Source of the DNA: JAGXIT01 sp964393815
GTDB taxonomy: Bacteria > Patescibacteriota > Saccharimonadia > Saccharimonadales > UBA4665
Length of the DNA: 23,729 nucleotides
Direction of reading: 5' to 3'
Assembly (NCBI GenBank): GCA_964393815.1
Contig: CAYMUP010000012.1
Coordinates: forward strand, 1 to 23,729
Shown here piece by piece: positions 13,889-21,960 of this stretch. The notes beneath the pieces are model-generated. The model ran no database searches. It was not told the origin of the DNA and saw only the letters and a program-made list of their open reading frames with translations. Position 1 is the first letter of the stretch; each line of letters begins with the position of its first letter. Both the position numbers and the translations under genes were made by a program.

Positions 13889-15850
13889 GTGAAGTTTAAG
13901 CTACAGAGTGATTACAAACCAATGGGAGACCAGCCGGCAGCAATCCGGAAACTGACGAGCGGGCTGCAAAACGGGGTGAAAGAGCAGACGCTCCTCGGGG
14001 TGACAGGGAGCGGCAAGACGTACACCATGGCCAACCTCGTGCAGAATCTGCAGCGGCCGACACTGGTGCTCAGTCACAACAAAACGCTCGCGGCGCAGCT
14101 CTACAGCGAGTTTAAAGGCTTTTTCCCAGATAATGCCGTTCACTATTTTGTCAGCTACTTTGACTACTACCAGCCTGAAGCCTACATTGCCCGCAGCGAC
14201 ACGTACATAGAAAAAGACAGCGCTATCAACGAAGAGATCGACCGGTTGCGCCACGCTGCGACTGATGCGTTGCTCAGTCGCCGTGATGTGCTGATTGTGG
14301 CAAGCGTGAGCTGCATATATGGCATTGGTTCGGTCGAGGACTACGACGGACTGTCGGTCAGTGTGGTAAAGGGCGAACGGCGAGTGCGCGACAAACTGCT
14401 CAGGCAACTAACCGACATCCAGTATCAGCGAAATGACGTTGATTTCCACAGAGGTACGTTCCGCGTCCGCGGTGATGTGGTCGACGTGTACCCCGCAGGA
14501 GAGGAGTGGGCATACCGTATTGAAATGTTTGGCGACGAGGTCGATCGTATCACGCGTATCGACCCGCTGACGGGTGAGATTATGGCCAGTCTTGACCGCT
14601 ACAAAATCTTTCCCAGTAGCCACTACGTAACACCGCAGGAAAAACTCAAGGTGGCTCTCAGGCATATCCAGCAGGAGCTTGGTGAAAGACTTACAAAGTT
14701 TAAAAGTCAGGGAAAACTGCTCGAAGCCCAGCGGCTCGAGCAACGCACGCGTTTTGACCTCGAGATGCTCGAGGAAACCGGTTTTGTCAAAGGCATCGAA
14801 AACTACAGCCGATACCTGACAAACCGCGAGCCAGGCGAGCAGCCGGCCACACTGCTGGACTATTTCCCCGACGATTTCCTCATGCTCATCGACGAAAGTC
14901 ACATGACCATACCGCAGCTGCGCGGCATGTATAATGGCGACCGGGCGCGCAAAGAAATCCTCGTCGAGCACGGGTTCCGACTGCCGAGTGCACTCGACAA
15001 CCGGCCACTCAATTTCACTGAGTACGAACGCCATGTAAACCAAGTGGTGTACGTGAGCGCTACGCCTGCTGAATATGAGCTGAGCCGCAGTCCCGAGCCT
15101 GTCCAGCAGGTCATTCGCCCGACCGGTCTCCTTGATCCGCTCATCGAGGTCCGGCCTATAGAGGGGCAAATAGACGACCTCATCGCCGAAATCCGCGAGA
15201 CGATAGACAAAGGCGAGCGTGTGCTGGTGACCACACTCACAAAACGCATGAGCGAAGATCTGACGGAGTATCTGCAAGACCTCAAGATTAAAGTAGCCTA
15301 CCTGCACAGTGATGTCGACACGCTCGACCGCACCGACATTCTCCGCGACCTGCGGCTTGGGGTGTACGACGTGCTGGTGGGCATCAACTTGCTGCGAGAG
15401 GGGCTTGATCTGCCCGAAGTATCACTCGTCGCCATTCTTGACGCCGACAAAGAAGGTTTCCTCCGCAGCGAGCAGGCGCTCATACAGACAGTCGGACGCG
15501 CCGCCCGGCATGAAAAGGGCAGGGTCATTATGTATGCCGACCGAGTTACTGGCAGCATGCAGCGTACCATCGACGAAACAGCGCGCCGCCGCGAGCTGCA
15601 AGACACCTACAACCGCGAGCACGGCATCACACCGACAGGCATTAGCAAAGCAATAGAGAAGGGCCTGCGCCCTGACCTGCCAGAGGAGGCCAAGCGCGCC
15701 AAACTTGATCTAAAGAAAATACCAAAAGACGAATACGGCAGTCTCATAAAAGACCTAACAGCCCAAATGGATCTAGCTGCCGCCAACCTCCAGTTCGAAA
15801 CCGCCGCAGAACTCCGCGACCTCATCAACGACCTCAAGTCAAAGCTCTAG
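13889..15850 (+). CDS. uvrB: UvrABC excision repair protein B
   Basis: The 653-aa protein is UvrB, the damage-verifying helicase-like subunit of nucleotide excision repair, loaded by UvrA and then recruiting UvrC. Domains in order: MGDQPAAI at the N-terminus, Walker A GVTGSGKT (37-44), the beta-hairpin region from FDYYQPEAYIARSDTYIEKD on that inserts into DNA, the damaged-strand segment SRRDVLIVASVSCIYGIG, helicase motif II DESH, then motifs V-VI LREGLDLPEVSLVAILDADKE and QTVGRAARH. A C-terminal UVR motif (LDLAAANLQFETAAELRD-like) supports UvrC binding. Length is normal. The GTG start matches the usual MKFKLQSDYKPMGDQP beginning. It is followed by a convergent minus-strand gene. Confidence 0.97.
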   Translation: MKFKLQSDYKPMGDQPAAIRKLTSGLQNGVKEQTLLGVTGSGKTYTMANLVQNLQRPTLVLSHNKTLAAQLYSEFKGFFPDNAVHYFVSYFDYYQPEAYIARSDTYIEKDSAINEEIDRLRHAATDALLSRRDVLIVASVSCIYGIGSVEDYDGLSVSVVKGERRVRDKLLRQLTDIQYQRNDVDFHRGTFRVRGDVVDVYPAGEEWAYRIEMFGDEVDRITRIDPLTGEIMASLDRYKIFPSSHYVTPQEKLKVALRHIQQELGERLTKFKSQGKLLEAQRLEQRTRFDLEMLEETGFVKGIENYSRYLTNREPGEQPATLLDYFPDDFLMLIDESHMTIPQLRGMYNGDRARKEILVEHGFRLPSALDNRPLNFTEYERHVNQVVYVSATPAEYELSRSPEPVQQVIRPTGLLDPLIEVRPIEGQIDDLIAEIRETIDKGERVLVTTLTKRMSEDLTEYLQDLKIKVAYLHSDVDTLDRTDILRDLRLGVYDVLVGINLLREGLDLPEVSLVAILDADKEGFLRSEQALIQTVGRAARHEKGRVIMYADRVTGSMQRTIDETARRRELQDTYNREHGITPTGISKAIEKGLRPDLPEEAKRAKLDLKKIPKDEYGSLIKDLTAQMDLAAANLQFETAAELRDLINDLKSKL

Positions 15851-15909
15851 TCAGCTCAAAATAATGATGTGAACATTATAGTCTTAAGTGGAAGCTTAAA
15901 TAGTGAAAA

Positions 15910-16260
15910 TTAACTATCTTGGGGCTTGTCTTGGATATCCGGCGGGAAAAGTAGTTGGCCGGGGGTGTGAACATAGGTGGTAACTTCGGCATTTTTTTGT
16001 GCGTCAAGTTGGGCTTGCAGGACATCTAGTTGGCCTAAGAGTTGAGCGGTTTCTAACTGTTTTTGGGCAAGCTTGATTCGTTTCCTTGCTATATCTTTGC
16101 GAAAGTCCTCGGCCTCTTCAGGGGTTTTGATGCCAGCCTCCCTGTATGGACACTCACCACAGGCGACCGTAACTGTGTCTTTTGCCAGTTCGTTTAGGAT
16201 AAGACGACGTGACAATCCTGGATTGGTGCGGTCGATCAAACCATTTTTGGTTTCTACCAC
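15910..16260 (-). CDS. Cys-containing coiled-coil protein of unknown function, N-terminus probably truncated by frame change
   Basis: The GTG at 16260 gives a 116-aa protein with CGECPYREAG (about residues 34-43) and a long charged helix (RKDIARKRIKLAQKQLETAQ onward) likely to form a coiled coil; the tail is Pro-rich. The same frame stays open upstream to a TAA at 16428-16426 and remains protein-like, with two more Cys contexts (FFNCGLK and VTCPFIED), but lacks any ATG, GTG or TTG before 16260. A Cys set of this kind may bind metal. The likely true start is the ATG at 16451 in another frame (see separate entry). No family is recognised, and it converges with uvrB. Confidence 0.5.
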   Translation of the reverse strand: MVETKNGLIDRTNPGLSRRLILNELAKDTVTVACGECPYREAGIKTPEEAEDFRKDIARKRIKLAQKQLETAQLLGQLDVLQAQLDAQKNAEVTTYVHTPGQLLFPPDIQDKPQDS

Positions 16261-16352
16261 TCTCGCCGTATCTTCAATAAAAGGACATGTGACAGTGGCA
16301 GTACTGCGTAAAAAACCAGGAACGCCCGGACTTGTGCCAGTTTCTACGGTTT

Positions 16353-16451
16353 TTAAACCGCAATTAAAAAAAGCATCATTCGATAAGGTTTCGGGTAAAT
16401 GGGTGACGCCTGTAGTAATAAGGCCTTACGCTTTTTATTAAAACCAAACAT
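16353..16451 (-). other. leaderless N-terminal fragment in another frame, probably the displaced start of the Cys-containing gene
   Basis: An ATG at 16451 lies 8 bases after a consensus -10 and opens a 32-codon frame (MFGFNKKRKALLL...) that stops at 16355-16353. Near 16424 its frame can join, by a one-base change, the open frame that runs to 15910. The joined product would be about 180 residues with a basic N-terminus and three Cys motifs. Whether this is a mutation, sequence error or recoding is unknown. Confidence 0.4.
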
Positions 16452-16459
16452 GATGTCTC

Positions 16460-16488
16460 ATTTTACAACTAATCTATAAAAATGTCAA
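16460..16488 (-). promoter_or_regulatory. consensus promoter on the minus strand (TTGACA-17-TAAAAT)
   Basis: TTGACA occupies 16488-16483 and TAAAAT 16465-16460, with exactly 17 bases between them, the best -35/spacer/-10 match on the minus strand of the window. The start would fall near 16453, two bases before the ATG at 16451. It diverges from the gatC promoter. Confidence 0.7.
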
Positions 16489-16510
16489 TATTAAAGTTAA
16501 CCCCCAAGCT

Positions 16511-16519
16511 TGGTATACT
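16511..16519 (+). promoter_or_regulatory. extended -10 promoter of the gat operon
   Basis: TGGTATACT at 16511-16519 is an extended -10, eleven bases before the gatC ATG at 16531; the predicted leader is about 5 bases with no Shine-Dalgarno. Confidence 0.5.
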
Positions 16520-16530
16520 AGTAAGTAACT

Positions 16531-16824
16531 ATGAGTAAGCTCTCTCGGGATGATGTATTAAAATTGGCTCGTTTGTCGCGGATTTCGCTGTCCGACGACG
16601 AGGTAGATGCGTTTGCCGAGGAAATAAGCGCTATCTTGGGCTACGTCGAGCAGCTGTCTAGCGTCGACGTCTCGGGCCTCGAGCCAACCAACCAAGTAAC
16701 CGGACTGACCAACGTTATGCGAAAAGACGATGTGCTGCATTACGGCTATGAACCCAGTGATTTGCTGAAAAATGTGCCGGCCGTGCAGGCAGACCATATT
16801 AAGGTGAAAAGGATGATCGGATGA
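16531..16824 (+). CDS. gatC: Asp-tRNA(Asn)/Glu-tRNA(Gln) amidotransferase subunit C
   Basis: The 97-aa protein is GatC, the small subunit that clamps GatA to GatB. Seen: the N-terminal LARLSRISLSDDEVDAFAEEISAILGYVEQL helix pair, VDVSGLEPTNQVTGLTNVMRKDD, and a C-terminal LLKNVPAV segment, all typical of the family. Length is normal. It is the first gene of gatC-gatA-(HEPN)-gatB and is separated from gatA by a 136-base repeat-rich spacer rather than the usual short gap. Confidence 0.95.
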   Translation: MSKLSRDDVLKLARLSRISLSDDEVDAFAEEISAILGYVEQLSSVDVSGLEPTNQVTGLTNVMRKDDVLHYGYEPSDLLKNVPAVQADHIKVKRMIG

Positions 16825-16960
16825 GGACATTGAACATTGACCGTAGATCATTGATCAATGCTTTGTCATTTTTCCGGTATTCATTTTCAGCAAAAGGCAA
16901 AATGCTACCTGATCAAATAATGATCAACGATCAACGATCAACGATCAAGGAGCGAAGCAA
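16825..16960 (+). repeat. heptamer repeats and GATC-rich spacer before gatA
   Basis: The gatC-gatA spacer contains a tandem ACATTGA (16827-16833 and 16834-16840), a 12-base palindrome CATTGATCAATG (16849-16860), and four tandem heptamers GATCAAC/G at 16922-16949, the last of which runs into the gatA Shine-Dalgarno AAGGAG (16947-16952). The TTGATC at 16851-16856 could pair with any of five downstream GATCAA copies (16911, 16922, 16929, 16936, 16943). Eight GATC sites fall within 16815-16946. No ORF is seen in the spacer. Confidence 0.9.
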
Positions 16961-18391
16961 ATGAGCGACTGGAAGCCTATCGCCGAAATAGCAGATGATG
17001 TCCAGAGTGGCCGCGTAAAAGCCACTGACCTGGTGGAGCAAAGCCTAGCCGCTATCGAAAAGCACCAAGAGTTCAATGCCATTATCGTCACACTTGCGGA
17101 GAACGCACGGGCACACGCAAAACGGATTGATGAAAAAGTCCAAAGTGGCGGTAACGTTGGCCGTTTAGCCGGCGTGCCTTTCATCGCCAAAGACAACTTC
17201 CTCGTGTTTGGGGCAGAAACAACGGCCGCAAGCAACATCTTGAAAGGCTTTACCGCGCCGTACCAAGCGACGGTTATCGAAAAACTCGAAGAAGAGGGCG
17301 CCATATGTGTGGCCAAAGCTAACCTCGACGCATTTGCACACGGCAGTAGCACCGAAAACTCCGATTTCTTCACCACGCTTAACCCACATGATAAAACACG
17401 CGTGCCAGGTGGCTCTTCTGGTGGTTCGGCGAGCTCCGTCGTACTGGAGCTCGCGCCTTTTGCACTTGGCACTGACACCGGGGGCTCCATACGCTTGCCC
17501 GCAAGCTTTACTGGTTGTGTAGGCTACAAACCTACGTATGGACTTGTCAGCCGAAGCGGCGTGGTAGCAATGGGCAGTAGTCTAGACTGCGTAGGTCCGT
17601 TTGCGGCGACTGTGGATGATGCTGCGCTTGTCCTCGATGTGATGGCGGGCAAAGATGCACTCGACAGCACCACCATAGACCGTGACACTAACGGGTATGT
17701 TTTAAGGAGTCAGGCGCCCGATGCCCCACGCCCAAAGATCGGCATTATCAAGGAATACATGGGTGATGGGCTTGAGTCTGGGGTTCGGGAGCAAATCGAT
17801 ACGGCGATTCAAAAACTCAAAGATTCGGGCGCAGAAATCGTCGAAGTCAGCTTGCCGTCACTGCCTCTGGGCCTAGCCGTATACTACGTGCTTTGCCCGG
17901 CAGAGGTCAGCAGTAACCTCAGCCGCTACGACGGCCAGCGCTATGGTCATTTCACCTCGGATGCCGAAAACCTCTCTGATAGTTTCACCCGGACACGCCA
18001 ATCGGGGTTTGGGCGCGAGGCAAAACGACGGATCATGATCGGCACCTATGTGCTTAGCAGCGGCTATTACGATGCCTACTACCGCAAGGCACAGACGGTA
18101 CGCACCAAAGTTATCAAAGAGTTTGCCGAAGCTTTTGAACAAGTAGACTTTTTGCTTGGGCCCACCGCTCCATTCACCGCTTTTAAAATTGGTGAAAACA
18201 CGGCTGATCCACTCAAGATGTATCTAAACGACATCATGACTGTGGCGGCAAACCTGGCGGGCGTTCCGGCCATATCAATCCCATGTGGGAAGTCAGAGGG
18301 CTTGCCAGTTGGTCTCCAGCTTATGGCCAAACAGGGCAGTGACCGGGCGTTATTGCAATTTGCTCATAAAACCGAGGAGTTATTAGCGTGA
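16961..18391 (+). CDS. gatA: Asp-tRNA(Asn)/Glu-tRNA(Gln) amidotransferase subunit A
   Basis: The 476-aa protein is GatA, the amidase that releases ammonia from glutamine for tRNA-dependent amidation. The Ser-cisSer-Lys triad fits: Lys77 in GVPFIAKDNF, Ser152 in PGGSSGGSA, Ser176 in GTDTGGSIRLPA. The region CVGYKPTYGLVSRSGVVAM is also canonical for GatA. Length is normal. AAGGAG at 16947-16952 precedes the ATG at 16961. Its TGA stop overlaps the GTG of the next gene (GTGA). The gene acts with gatC and gatB in Gln-tRNA and/or Asn-tRNA formation. Confidence 0.97.
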   Translation: MSDWKPIAEIADDVQSGRVKATDLVEQSLAAIEKHQEFNAIIVTLAENARAHAKRIDEKVQSGGNVGRLAGVPFIAKDNFLVFGAETTAASNILKGFTAPYQATVIEKLEEEGAICVAKANLDAFAHGSSTENSDFFTTLNPHDKTRVPGGSSGGSASSVVLELAPFALGTDTGGSIRLPASFTGCVGYKPTYGLVSRSGVVAMGSSLDCVGPFAATVDDAALVLDVMAGKDALDSTTIDRDTNGYVLRSQAPDAPRPKIGIIKEYMGDGLESGVREQIDTAIQKLKDSGAEIVEVSLPSLPLGLAVYYVLCPAEVSSNLSRYDGQRYGHFTSDAENLSDSFTRTRQSGFGREAKRRIMIGTYVLSSGYYDAYYRKAQTVRTKVIKEFAEAFEQVDFLLGPTAPFTAFKIGENTADPLKMYLNDIMTVAANLAGVPAISIPCGKSEGLPVGLQLMAKQGSDRALLQFAHKTEELLA

Positions 18392-18819
18392 ACCAGCTAA
18401 CCGATCTGTCATTTAACCCTATGTACGCCTCGTTGCTCGGCGCCGCACTACTTTTACTCGGCCTGGTGGTTATGGCCATACGACGGCGCCGCCCGCAGAC
18501 ACTCGATACCGCATACTACAAGGCTGAGTGGAAAGTGATTGAGAAAAAACTAGCCAAAAAAGATCTCTGGGCACTCGCGATCATCGACGCCGACAAGCTG
18601 CTCGATCACGCCCTAAAAGCTCGTCGCTACAAAGGTAAAACCATGGGCGAACGGCTTGTGTCTGCCCAACACGACCTCACGGACAACGGCGCTATCTGGT
18701 TTGCGCACAAGCTTCGAAACAAACTTGTCCATGAGGAAACACCAAAGCTTGCCCAGCGAGACGTAAAGGGTGCACTACTTGGACTCAAAAATGCACTGAA
18801 AGACCTGGGAGCACTATGA
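18388..18819 (+). CDS. membrane-anchored HEPN-like protein inside the gat operon
   Basis: The 143-aa protein has one N-terminal membrane helix (about residues 13-31), a basic stop-transfer RRRR, then a soluble helical domain. The motif LRNKLVHE has Arg110 and His115 in Rx4H spacing, the signature of HEPN domains, many of which are RNases or toxin/antitoxin components; the helix ADKLLDHALKARRYKG before it also fits such a fold. The start is a GTG overlapping the gatA stop, and its own stop overlaps the gatB ATG, so it is strictly co-translated with the amidotransferase subunits. Function is unknown; assignment to HEPN is by motif only, and a DUF4145-like protein is an alternative. Confidence 0.7.
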   Translation: MNQLTDLSFNPMYASLLGAALLLLGLVVMAIRRRRPQTLDTAYYKAEWKVIEKKLAKKDLWALAIIDADKLLDHALKARRYKGKTMGERLVSAQHDLTDNGAIWFAHKLRNKLVHEETPKLAQRDVKGALLGLKNALKDLGAL

Positions 18820-20291
18820 GCAACGTCAGCGAAGAGACTCGCAAACAGTATGCTGTGACCATTGGCATAGAATGTCACGTGCAGCTCGCGACACGCACCA
18901 AACTTTTTAGTGGTGCCGACAATGATGCGCGCGAGGCAGCACCCAATACGCTTGTGAACCACATTGACTTTGGGTTGCCTGGCGCATTGCCAGTTCTCAA
19001 CGAAAAAGCCGTAGAGCTTGCTAGCCGAGCAGCCTTTGCCTTAAACTCTCGCCCCGAGAAGTTTAGTAAATTTGACCGCAAGCACTATTTTTACCCAGAC
19101 CTGCCCATGGGCTACCAGATTACACAGTTTGACGAACCCATCATTCTTGGTGGGCACATCGACGTCGTCGTTGACGGCGAAAAAAAGCGAATAGGCATAA
19201 CGCGTGCGCATCTCGAGGCAGATGCAGGCAAATCTAGTCATCCGACTGGCGGTGACTACAGCCTCGTTGACCTAAACCGTGCTGGTACACCGCTGCTTGA
19301 AATCGTCAGCGAGCCAGACATGCACACCGCCGCCGAAGCGAAGGCTTACGCCCGCGAGCTCTGGCTGCGCATGCGCTACGCCAAAGTTTCTGAAGCCAAC
19401 TTGTACTACGGCAACATGCGCTTCGACGTAAACGTCAGCGTCAGCAAGACTGACCAGCTCGGCACGCGCACCGAGACCAAAAACCTCAATAGTTTCCGAA
19501 GTGTTGAAAAAGCCATCGAGTACGAAATTGTGCGCCAGATAGACGTACTGGAAAGCGGTGGGGAAATTACCCAAGAAACCCGCGGCTGGGATGACGGCAA
19601 GCAACAAACGTTTAGCCAGCGTAGCAAAGAAGATGCCCACGACTACCGCTACATGCCCGATCCAGACTTACCACCGGTGCTGCTGAGCGAAGAATATATT
19701 GCTAGAGTTGAGGCTGACATGCCTGCTTTGCCTGACGTGTATCGTGCCAAATGTGCGGACATGGGGTTAGACGCTAATACGACAGAAGATATCGTGGTCG
19801 ACCCCGCAGTTGCCGCTTTGGTTGGTGAAGTGTACGACCAAGCTGGTGCCGATCACGCCAAGCGCGTAGCCTTTTGGCTCATGCGTCCCGTCGACGAAGA
19901 CGCTGCTCATGCAGAAGCTGAAAATGAAGTGAAATCTACCGAAGTAAAAAATGAATCCCAGGTGAAATTACTGATTTTGCTGTCTCAAATGGTGAGCGAT
20001 AATAAGCTCAGTTCGACGGCCGCAAAAGAAGTGCTAGCCGACATGCTAAAAACCGGCGAAGACCCAGAGAAAATCGCTGAGGCTAAAAATCTGCTACAGG
20101 TCAGTGATGAAGGTGCTATCGCCGAAATTGTCGCAAAAGTGCTGGCAGACAATCCGCAAGCGGCAAACGATGTGCAGAATGGTGAGATGAAAGCCATCGG
20201 CTTTCTCGTCGGCCAGGTGATGAAAGAGTCAAAAGGCAAGGCCAATCCCGCCCTAGCCACTCAGCTCATCAAAAAACAACTCGGCGTTTAA
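18816..20291 (+). CDS. gatB: Asp-tRNA(Asn)/Glu-tRNA(Gln) amidotransferase subunit B
   Basis: The 491-aa protein is GatB, which binds the mischarged tRNA, phosphorylates the side-chain carboxylate with ATP and accepts ammonia from GatA. Seen: IGIECHVQLATRTKLFSGA, HYFYPDLPMGYQITQ, DLNRAGTPLLEIVSEPD, and YYGNMRFDVNVSVS, all conserved GatB segments, then the YqeY-type tail domain that recognises the tRNA (GEMKAIGFLVGQVMKESKGKANP). The usual Cys in the RCDVNVS motif is a Phe. A charged acidic insertion (about residues 365-380) precedes the tail. The ATG overlaps the preceding TGA. Confidence 0.97.
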   Translation: MSNVSEETRKQYAVTIGIECHVQLATRTKLFSGADNDAREAAPNTLVNHIDFGLPGALPVLNEKAVELASRAAFALNSRPEKFSKFDRKHYFYPDLPMGYQITQFDEPIILGGHIDVVVDGEKKRIGITRAHLEADAGKSSHPTGGDYSLVDLNRAGTPLLEIVSEPDMHTAAEAKAYARELWLRMRYAKVSEANLYYGNMRFDVNVSVSKTDQLGTRTETKNLNSFRSVEKAIEYEIVRQIDVLESGGEITQETRGWDDGKQQTFSQRSKEDAHDYRYMPDPDLPPVLLSEEYIARVEADMPALPDVYRAKCADMGLDANTTEDIVVDPAVAALVGEVYDQAGADHAKRVAFWLMRPVDEDAAHAEAENEVKSTEVKNESQVKLLILLSQMVSDNKLSSTAAKEVLADMLKTGEDPEKIAEAKNLLQVSDEGAIAEIVAKVLADNPQAANDVQNGEMKAIGFLVGQVMKESKGKANPALATQLIKKQLGV

Positions 20292-20315
20292 GAAGTTTTC
20301 AAGGAGGGGTAAGAC

Positions 20316-21215
20316 ATGGTACAGCCAGTTACAAAAGCGGTGATTGCGGCGGCGGGGTTTGGCACGCGGTTTTTGCCTCAGACCAAAGCCATGCCCAAAG
20401 AAATGTTGCCTCTGCTCGACAAACCAATCATTCAGTACATCGTCGAGGACCTGGTAAAAGCCGGGATTAAGGACATTATCATTGTCGGTAGCAGCAACAA
20501 GCGGTCTATAGAAGACCACTTTGATTTACCAAACGAAGATTTACTTAATAACTTGCGGGCAGGCGGTCCCAAAAAACAGCCGTTCATAGACGCAATTGAG
20601 GCGGTAGCAGAGTTAGCAAACTTCGTGTACATACGCCAAAAAGGGCCATATGGTCCGGCGACGCCCGTCATGAATGCTTCACATCTTCTTGGCAATGAGC
20701 CGTTCATCTATGCATTTGCCGATGATCTGACGGTACATTCACCCAATATGTTTGAGCAGATGATTGCGTGCTATAACGAATTTGGTGGCACGGTGCTGCC
20801 ATGCATTAAGGTGAAAGAGCCTAAAGACTATAGCCGATATGGCATTGTCGCAGGAGAACATGTGCGCGACGACGTGATTGCCATGTCGGGAGTCATCGAA
20901 AAGCCAGGGGAGGCAAACGCTCCTTCTGATTTTGCCGCAGTTGGCGGCTATCTACTCACCCCTGATGTTTTTGCGTACATAGACAAAGGACTAGCCAGCC
21001 TAGCAGAGGGACAGGAGTTTTATGTAACCGATAGCTTGCTTGACCCAATGATTAAAGATGGCAAAAAACTCTTCGCACAGCTCATACAAGGTACTCGATA
21101 TGATACGGGCGACCCGTTGGAATATATAAAAACGGTCGTAGATTTTGGACTCAGGAGCCCTGATTTGGGGTCTGCTTTGCGAGAACATCTGCAACAAAAA
21201 ATGCAAGAACTGTAA
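20316..21215 (+). CDS. galU: UTP-glucose-1-phosphate uridylyltransferase
   Basis: The 299-aa nucleotidyltransferase makes UDP-glucose from UTP and glucose-1-phosphate, feeding cell-wall, capsule or glycolipid sugars. Seen: AVIAAAGFGTRFLPQTKAMP with the signature GxGTRFLP...PKEMLP, IIQYIVEDLVKAGIKDIIIV, YAFADDLTV (the metal-binding Asp pair), GGYLLTPDVF, and the late GTRYDTGDPLEYIKTVV. Related glucose-1-phosphate thymidylyltransferases differ in several of these segments. A strong AAGGAGGGG precedes the ATG by 9 bases, after a 24-base gap from gatB; it may be read through from the gat operon. Confidence 0.93.
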   Translation: MVQPVTKAVIAAAGFGTRFLPQTKAMPKEMLPLLDKPIIQYIVEDLVKAGIKDIIIVGSSNKRSIEDHFDLPNEDLLNNLRAGGPKKQPFIDAIEAVAELANFVYIRQKGPYGPATPVMNASHLLGNEPFIYAFADDLTVHSPNMFEQMIACYNEFGGTVLPCIKVKEPKDYSRYGIVAGEHVRDDVIAMSGVIEKPGEANAPSDFAAVGGYLLTPDVFAYIDKGLASLAEGQEFYVTDSLLDPMIKDGKKLFAQLIQGTRYDTGDPLEYIKTVVDFGLRSPDLGSALREHLQQKMQEL

Positions 21216-21249
21216 GGTAACTCACTGTTCTGCTAGGGTACGGTTATGC

Positions 21250-21262
21250 TATAGTACGCCGT
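21250..21262 (+). promoter_or_regulatory. -10-like element abutting the DUF948-like gene
   Basis: TATAGT at 21250-21255 is seven bases before the ATG at 21263, so transcription would start on the start codon. No Shine-Dalgarno is seen. Confidence 0.45.
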
Positions 21263-21526
21263 ATGGAAGCAGATACAGCACTCAAAGTACTTGTTATTAT
21301 CCTGAGCGTCGTTTTGGCCATTAGCTTGATCATTTCGATTGTTGCGGGCATTTTACTCATTAAGTTCGTAAAACTACTTCGCGGCATAGCCGAGAAGGGC
21401 GAGCAGTTTGTCGACTCGGCCGAAGAAACGGTGGTGACTTTTCGCCAAAACATCGGTGCAGCTGGATTGGTACGCTCACTTACACAGCTCGTTAAGTTTG
21501 TAAATAAGGTCAACAAGAGGAGATAA
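21263..21526 (+). CDS. small membrane protein, DUF948-like
   Basis: The 87-aa protein has one long hydrophobic helix (about residues 7-35) followed by an amphipathic, charged C-terminal helix (RGIAEKGEQFVDSAEETVVTF). This layout resembles the DUF948/YtxG family, whose members often sit next to YtxH-type genes in Gram-positive bacteria and are linked to envelope stress. The next gene is such a YtxH-like gene, four bases downstream with GGAG before its ATG. Similarity is by layout and context, not by a specific motif. Confidence 0.75.
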   Translation: MEADTALKVLVIILSVVLAISLIISIVAGILLIKFVKLLRGIAEKGEQFVDSAEETVVTFRQNIGAAGLVRSLTQLVKFVNKVNKRR

Positions 21527-21529
21527 GAT

Positions 21530-21952
21530 ATGTTTAAAAAAGAACAACCCAAGCAAAATGTCGCCGGTAAGGTTGCGGTTGGTGGTGCTATTGCCGCCGC
21601 TGTTGGTTATGCTGTAGGCTTGCTGACTGCGCCTAAAAGCGGCCGCGAAACCCGTGCAGACATCAAGACCAAAGCAAACGAGACCTACGGTGTAGCTGAA
21701 AAAGAGTTAAAAGCTCTGCACACAGAGCTTGGCACGATGCTCAGTGACGCAAACGGCAAAATTGCTGAACTACGAGGCCGAGGTGGCAAAGCACTTGACG
21801 AGGCTGTAGCTAAAGGCAAAGACGCCAAAGAAAAAGCTCGTGTTGCACTGACAGGTCTACATGATGGTGATGTAGAAGACAAAGACCTCAAAAAAGCCAT
21901 CGCCGAAGCCACAAAGGCCGTAGAAAACCTGCGCAACTACCTCAAGAAATAA
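21530..21952 (+). CDS. YtxH-like protein
   Basis: The 140-aa protein has a Gly/Ala-rich hydrophobic helix (AVGGAIAAAVGYAVGLLTAP, about 16-35) ending in the YtxH-type PKSGRETRADIK, then a long Lys/Ala/Glu-rich amphipathic helix with apolipophorin-like periodicity. YtxH family proteins are membrane-associated and stress-induced in Bacillus; here no stress regulon can be inferred. It forms a pair with the preceding DUF948-like gene. Confidence 0.85.
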   Translation: MFKKEQPKQNVAGKVAVGGAIAAAVGYAVGLLTAPKSGRETRADIKTKANETYGVAEKELKALHTELGTMLSDANGKIAELRGRGGKALDEAVAKGKDAKEKARVALTGLHDGDVEDKDLKKAIAEATKAVENLRNYLKK

Positions 21953-21960
21953 TTTTCATC

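Noticed and set aside
14408..15307. 299-codon open frame antisense to uvrB
   Set aside because: It mirrors the codon structure of uvrB, has a Leu/Val/His-rich unlikely composition, no start signals and no family resemblance.
15851..15909. Possible terminator between uvrB and the convergent minus-strand gene
   Set aside because: CTTAAG-type partial repeats are present, but no stable stem with a T-run could be found.
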